NCBI GenBank assembly: GCA_024123955.1
Contig: CP099652.1
Location: forward strand, 4,030,001-4,094,000
Source of the DNA: Oxalobacteraceae bacterium OTU3CINTB1
GTDB taxonomy: Bacteria; Pseudomonadota; Gammaproteobacteria; Burkholderiales; Burkholderiaceae_D
Direction of reading: 5' to 3'
DNA length: 64,000 nucleotides
Part shown: piece by piece, positions 61,411-64,000 of the stretch
Position numbering within the stretch: position 1 is the first letter of the stretch
Layout of the letters: every line of letters begins with the position of its first letter
Notes under the pieces: model-generated
What the model was told of the DNA's origin: nothing
Databases searched by the model: none
The model's input: only the letters and a program-made list of their open reading frames with translations
Translations under genes and position numbers: made by a program

Positions 61411-62852
61411 GAGGCGCTTATCAAGTAATCGGCATGTTGCGACACCGCCCGCCGGGCCGTGGCACGCGGCGCGCTGGACGGGGCGTTCTTGGCGAGCCGG
61501 GAGCCGCGCCCGATGCCGTGGTACTCAAACCCGTACGCGTCCATTGCCTCCGGCTCGAACAGATTGCGCCCGTCGAAGATGACCGGCTGTTTCAGCGCCG
61601 CCTTGATCTTGCCGAAATCGGGGCTACGAAACGCCTTCCACTCGGTGACGACCGCCAGCGCGTCGGCGCCGGCCAAGGCGTCGAGCGGGGTGGCGGCGAA
61701 GCGCACCCGCGCCAGCTCACCGGCGCTGAGATCCAGCGCCAAGGTCCGCGCGGCCTCGGCCATCGCGACCGGGTCGTACACGGCCACGGTCGCGCCCGCG
61801 CGTAGCAACTGGCGCAGCAGCGCGCGCGCCGGCGCTTCCCGCATGTCGTCGGTGTTCGGCTTGAACGCCAGTCCCCACACAGCGAAATGCCTGCCGTCCA
61901 GATCGTCGTCGTAGCGCCGGAGGATCTTGCGGCCCAGTAGCTGCTGCTGTTGCTGGTTGACCGCCTCCACCGCGCGCAGGATCAACAGCTCCTGGCCGAA
62001 GCGTGCGGCGGTGCGCGCGAGCGCCCGCACGTCCTTCGGAAAGCAGGAACCGCCGTAGCCGGCGCCGGCGTACAGGAAGCCGTGGCCGATACGCGGATCG
62101 GCGCCGATGCCGCGCCGCACCGCCTCGATATCGACGCCGACGCAATCGGCCAGATTGGCCAGTTCGTTCATCAACGAGATGCGCGTGGCCAGCATGGCGT
62201 TGGCGGCATATTTGGTGAACTCGGCCGAGCGCACGTCCATCCAGTGGGTGCGCTCGTGGTTGCGGTTGAAAGGCTTGTAGAGCGTGCGCAGCAGGTCACG
62301 CGCGCGCTCGCCATCGGGCGTGCCGTCGCAGCCGATGACGATGCGGTCGGGCCGCATGAAATCCTCGACTGCCGCGCCCTCCTTGAGGAACTCGGGGTTC
62401 GAGACGACCGAGAAAGCGGCAACCGAAGCGCGCCTGCCCAACTCCACGCGCAGCGCGGCGGCCACGCGCTCGCCGGTGCCGACCGGCACGGTCGACTTGT
62501 CGACCACAACCTTGAAGCCGCGCATGTGGCGGCCGATCGCGCGCGCGGCGGCCAGCACGTGCCGCAGGTCGGCGGCGCCGTCCTCGTCGCTTGGCGTGCC
62601 GACCGCGATGAACTGCAAGTCGCCGTGCTCCACGGCGGCGGCGACGTCGGTGCAAAAGCGCAGCCTGCCGGCGTCACGGTTGCGTTCGACGATTTCCTCG
62701 AGCCCCGGTTCGTGGATTGGCATGCCGCCGCCGTTGAGCAGCGCGATCTTGTCCTCGTCGAGGTCGAGGCAGACGACATCGTTGCCCAGTTCGGCCAGGC
62801 AGGCGCCCGTCACCAGGCCGACGTAGCCCGTTCCGATGATGGTGATTTTCAT
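61407..62852 (-). CDS. ugd: UDP-glucose 6-dehydrogenase
   Basis: A 481-residue NAD-dependent enzyme that makes UDP-glucuronate. It has the Rossmann start [20 protein letters not shown], the TVPVGTG loop, NPEFLKEG, the catalytic cysteine in [14 protein letters not shown], and [10 protein letters not shown] in the C-terminal NAD domain. About 25 residues of poorly conserved tail follow the last fold element. UDP-glucuronate is the substrate of ArnA, so the gene fits in the aminoarabinose pathway. It lies 88 bases after arnD and overlaps the GtrA gene by four bases. Confidence 0.93.
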   Translation of the reverse strand: MKITIIGTGYVGLVTGACLAELGNDVVCLDLDEDKIALLNGGGMPIHEPGLEEIVERNRDAGRLRFCTDVAAAVEHGDLQFIAVGTPSDEDGAADLRHVLAAARAIGRHMRGFKVVVDKSTVPVGTGERVAAALRVELGRRASVAAFSVVSNPEFLKEGAAVEDFMRPDRIVIGCDGTPDGERARDLLRTLYKPFNRNHERTHWMDVRSAEFTKYAANAMLATRISLMNELANLADCVGVDIEAVRRGIGADPRIGHGFLYAGAGYGGSCFPKDVRALARTAARFGQELLILRAVEAVNQQQQQLLGRKILRRYDDDLDGRHFAVWGLAFKPNTDDMREAPARALLRQLLRAGATVAVYDPVAMAEAARTLALDLSAGELARVRFAATPLDALAGADALAVVTEWKAFRSPDFGKIKAALKQPVIFDGRNLFEPEAMDAYGFEYHGIGRGSRLAKNAPSSAPRATARRAVSQHADYLISAS

Positions 62853-62940
62853 GCTGGCGCCCCGCTTCGTTGGAACGGATCGAGAAATTGCGACATCGGG
62901 ATACTCCTCAAGATAAAGGGAAGGAAAGGAAAGGCCACGC

Positions 62941-63900
62941 TTACGGCGCCCCGTCCTGCATGATCACGCGCCCGGAACGCCCGGGCAGCTCGCCCCAGCC
63001 CAACGGCGACGTCGGCAACGGCGCGTGCCTGACCTTGTCGTAGTAGTCGGCCATCGCGCCGAATCGGTAGCCTTGCGCGCGCCAGCCGAGCAGCAACTGC
63101 TCGAACACCGGCGCCAGCTTTTGTCCTTCCAGTTCGGCGTGCAGCGTGTAGACATGGTCGCGCGGTGCGCCGGCGGTCAGCGACAACAGGTGCGCCGCGA
63201 CGTTGTCGGGTGTGATCGTCCTGCCGTCGATCGCACGCCCGAGCAGTTCGTCGAGCGTGGGCAAGGTGGTGGGCAACTGGATGCAGTCGATCAGGCGGGC
63301 GCCGGCCACCACCCGGTGCGGTCCGCTGGCCGGGTCGCGCAGCGCGCCCCGCTCGTCCAGCGCCGCGCGGCCGTCGGAGGCATACCGGTAGCCGGTGGCC
63401 TCGTGTTCGGCGAAGGCGGCGGCGTTCATCTGCCAGCCGGCCGCGCCATGCGTGCGCGAGGCCAGGCCGAACACGTCGACATGGCGGCGCGCGGCCTTGC
63501 GCATCATCTCGCGCGTCCACTCGGCGCCGCGCGCGGCCACGTCGTCCTGCCACCGCACGTGGTCCCAGGTGTGGATGCCGCATTCGAAGCCGGCGTCGCG
63601 CACCGCGCGCAGCTCCACCGCGCAGCGCCGGCCGATGTCGGGGCCGGGCAGCAAGGTGCCGTACATCAGCGTCTTCAAGCCGTAGTGTTCCAGCACAGCG
63701 GTGCGCGCGACCTTGCTGAAAAATCCGGGCCGCAGCGCGCGCCGCAGGGCCCACCCCGTGTGGTCGGGTCCGAGGGAGAACAGGAACGTGGCGTTGGCCC
63801 CGTGCGCGCGCAGCATGCGCACCAGGTTGCCCACGCCCAGCCGGGTGCCGCGATAAGTGTCGACGTCGATCTTGAGCGTCAGTAGTGGTGGCGTCGCCAT
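62941..63900 (-). CDS. arnD: ArnD-type deformylase (polysaccharide deacetylase family)
   Basis: A 319-residue NodB-homology enzyme. It has the N-terminal [15 protein letters not shown] motif with the metal aspartates, and [20 protein letters not shown], which is typical of ArnD. The metal histidines are in [13 protein letters not shown], and [11 protein letters not shown] belongs to the active site. ArnD removes the formyl group from undecaprenyl-phosphate-formamido-arabinose in the pathway that modifies lipid A and gives resistance to cationic peptides. It overlaps the upstream arnA-like stop by one base and is followed by ugd. Confidence 0.92.
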   Translation of the reverse strand: MATPPLLTLKIDVDTYRGTRLGVGNLVRMLRAHGANATFLFSLGPDHTGWALRRALRPGFFSKVARTAVLEHYGLKTLMYGTLLPGPDIGRRCAVELRAVRDAGFECGIHTWDHVRWQDDVAARGAEWTREMMRKAARRHVDVFGLASRTHGAAGWQMNAAAFAEHEATGYRYASDGRAALDERGALRDPASGPHRVVAGARLIDCIQLPTTLPTLDELLGRAIDGRTITPDNVAAHLLSLTAGAPRDHVYTLHAELEGQKLAPVFEQLLLGWRAQGYRFGAMADYYDKVRHAPLPTSPLGWGELPGRSGRVIMQDGAP

Positions 63901-64000
63901 CAGTCGATCAGCGCCCGGGCCTGCGCCACTTGGCCGCGATAGGCGTCGAAGATGCGCCGCAGCGCGTCGGCCATGCCGGTGACCGGCTTCCAGTCCAGCT
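63900..64000 (-). CDS. ArnA-like protein, C-terminal fragment (5' end outside window)
   Basis: The open frame encodes the last 32 or so residues, LDWKPVTGMADALRRIFDAY and so on, ending RALID. This resembles the C-terminal tail of NAD-dependent epimerase/decarboxylase-type enzymes such as ArnA, whose decarboxylase part acts on UDP-glucuronate. Its TGA overlaps the arnD ATG, as in arn operons. The fragment is too short to show whether a formyltransferase domain is present. Confidence 0.6.
   Translation of the reverse strand, partial: LDWKPVTGMADALRRIFDAYRGQVAQARALID

Noticed and set aside
1..64000. tRNA, rRNA and CRISPR arrays
   Set aside because: No cloverleaf-like segments with conserved TTC/CCA signals, no rRNA signature stretches and no regularly spaced direct repeats were noticed by eye.

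Overview
The window is high-GC, gene-dense bacterial chromosome with five TonB-dependent receptors, a PEP-CTERM protein, FecI/FecR surface signalling and an Arn-type lipid A locus. Together these point to a Gram-negative betaproteobacterium, most probably Oxalobacteraceae (Massilia/Duganella/Telluria group). That placement is inferred from gene content and not from a marker gene. I see no rRNA, tRNA or CRISPR. The only mobile element is a REP-associated tyrosine transposase with near-identical inverted ends.

Layout: (1) 1-5074, the end of a TonB receptor followed by a tightly coupled ABC ATPase, two DUF3526-like permeases and a phytase/esterase-like lipoprotein. (2) 5040-18431, mixed housekeeping and exported functions: RecQ, a PA-domain metalloprotease with a small partner, a one-cysteine OsmC, an outer-membrane receptor with a Gly/Pro tail, a PEP-CTERM protein, a LivJ-type binding protein, an aminotransferase-fold protein that lacks the PLP lysine, a hybrid kinase and an M20 peptidase. 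(3) 18462-20668, a Fur-box siderophore receptor. (4) 20646-27148, a light/photoprotection island: FAD oxidoreductase, MerR regulator, FolE, stand-alone BLUF photoreceptor, Trp-rich TIGR02450 protein, DASH cryptochrome and an Fe-S (6-4)-type photolyase. (5) 27150-35424, a palindromic repeat, a Tat phosphoesterase, a tandem TetR regulator with a TonB receptor and a PI-PLC, and the RAYT element.

(6) 35479-50575 is the clearest system. It holds FecI, FecR and an STN-domain TonB receptor, then eight genes in the same order as Staphylococcus aureus sbnABCDEFGH, the staphyloferrin B pathway. SbnA and SbnB make 2,3-diaminopropionate, SbnG makes citrate, SbnH decarboxylates, three IucA/IucC synthetases (C, E, F) join the parts and the SbnD MFS protein exports the product. 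Fur boxes precede both fecI and sbnA. No sbnI homologue follows sbnH.

(7) 50611-52107 is an ArsR/old-yellow-enzyme pair. (8) 52101-64000 is an envelope-defence block. An RND tripartite pump diverges from a mipA-response regulator-kinase operon, and two inverted copies of one 20-bp operator-like sequence lie between them. Facing this is an arn-type operon (arnA end, arnD, ugd) that ends in a GtrA-family protein.

The most unusual observations are the Lys-to-Gln change in the aminotransferase, the MerR + BLUF + photolyase operon, the inverted operator pair at 57927-57995, and the GtrA protein in the position where ArnE/ArnF might be expected.
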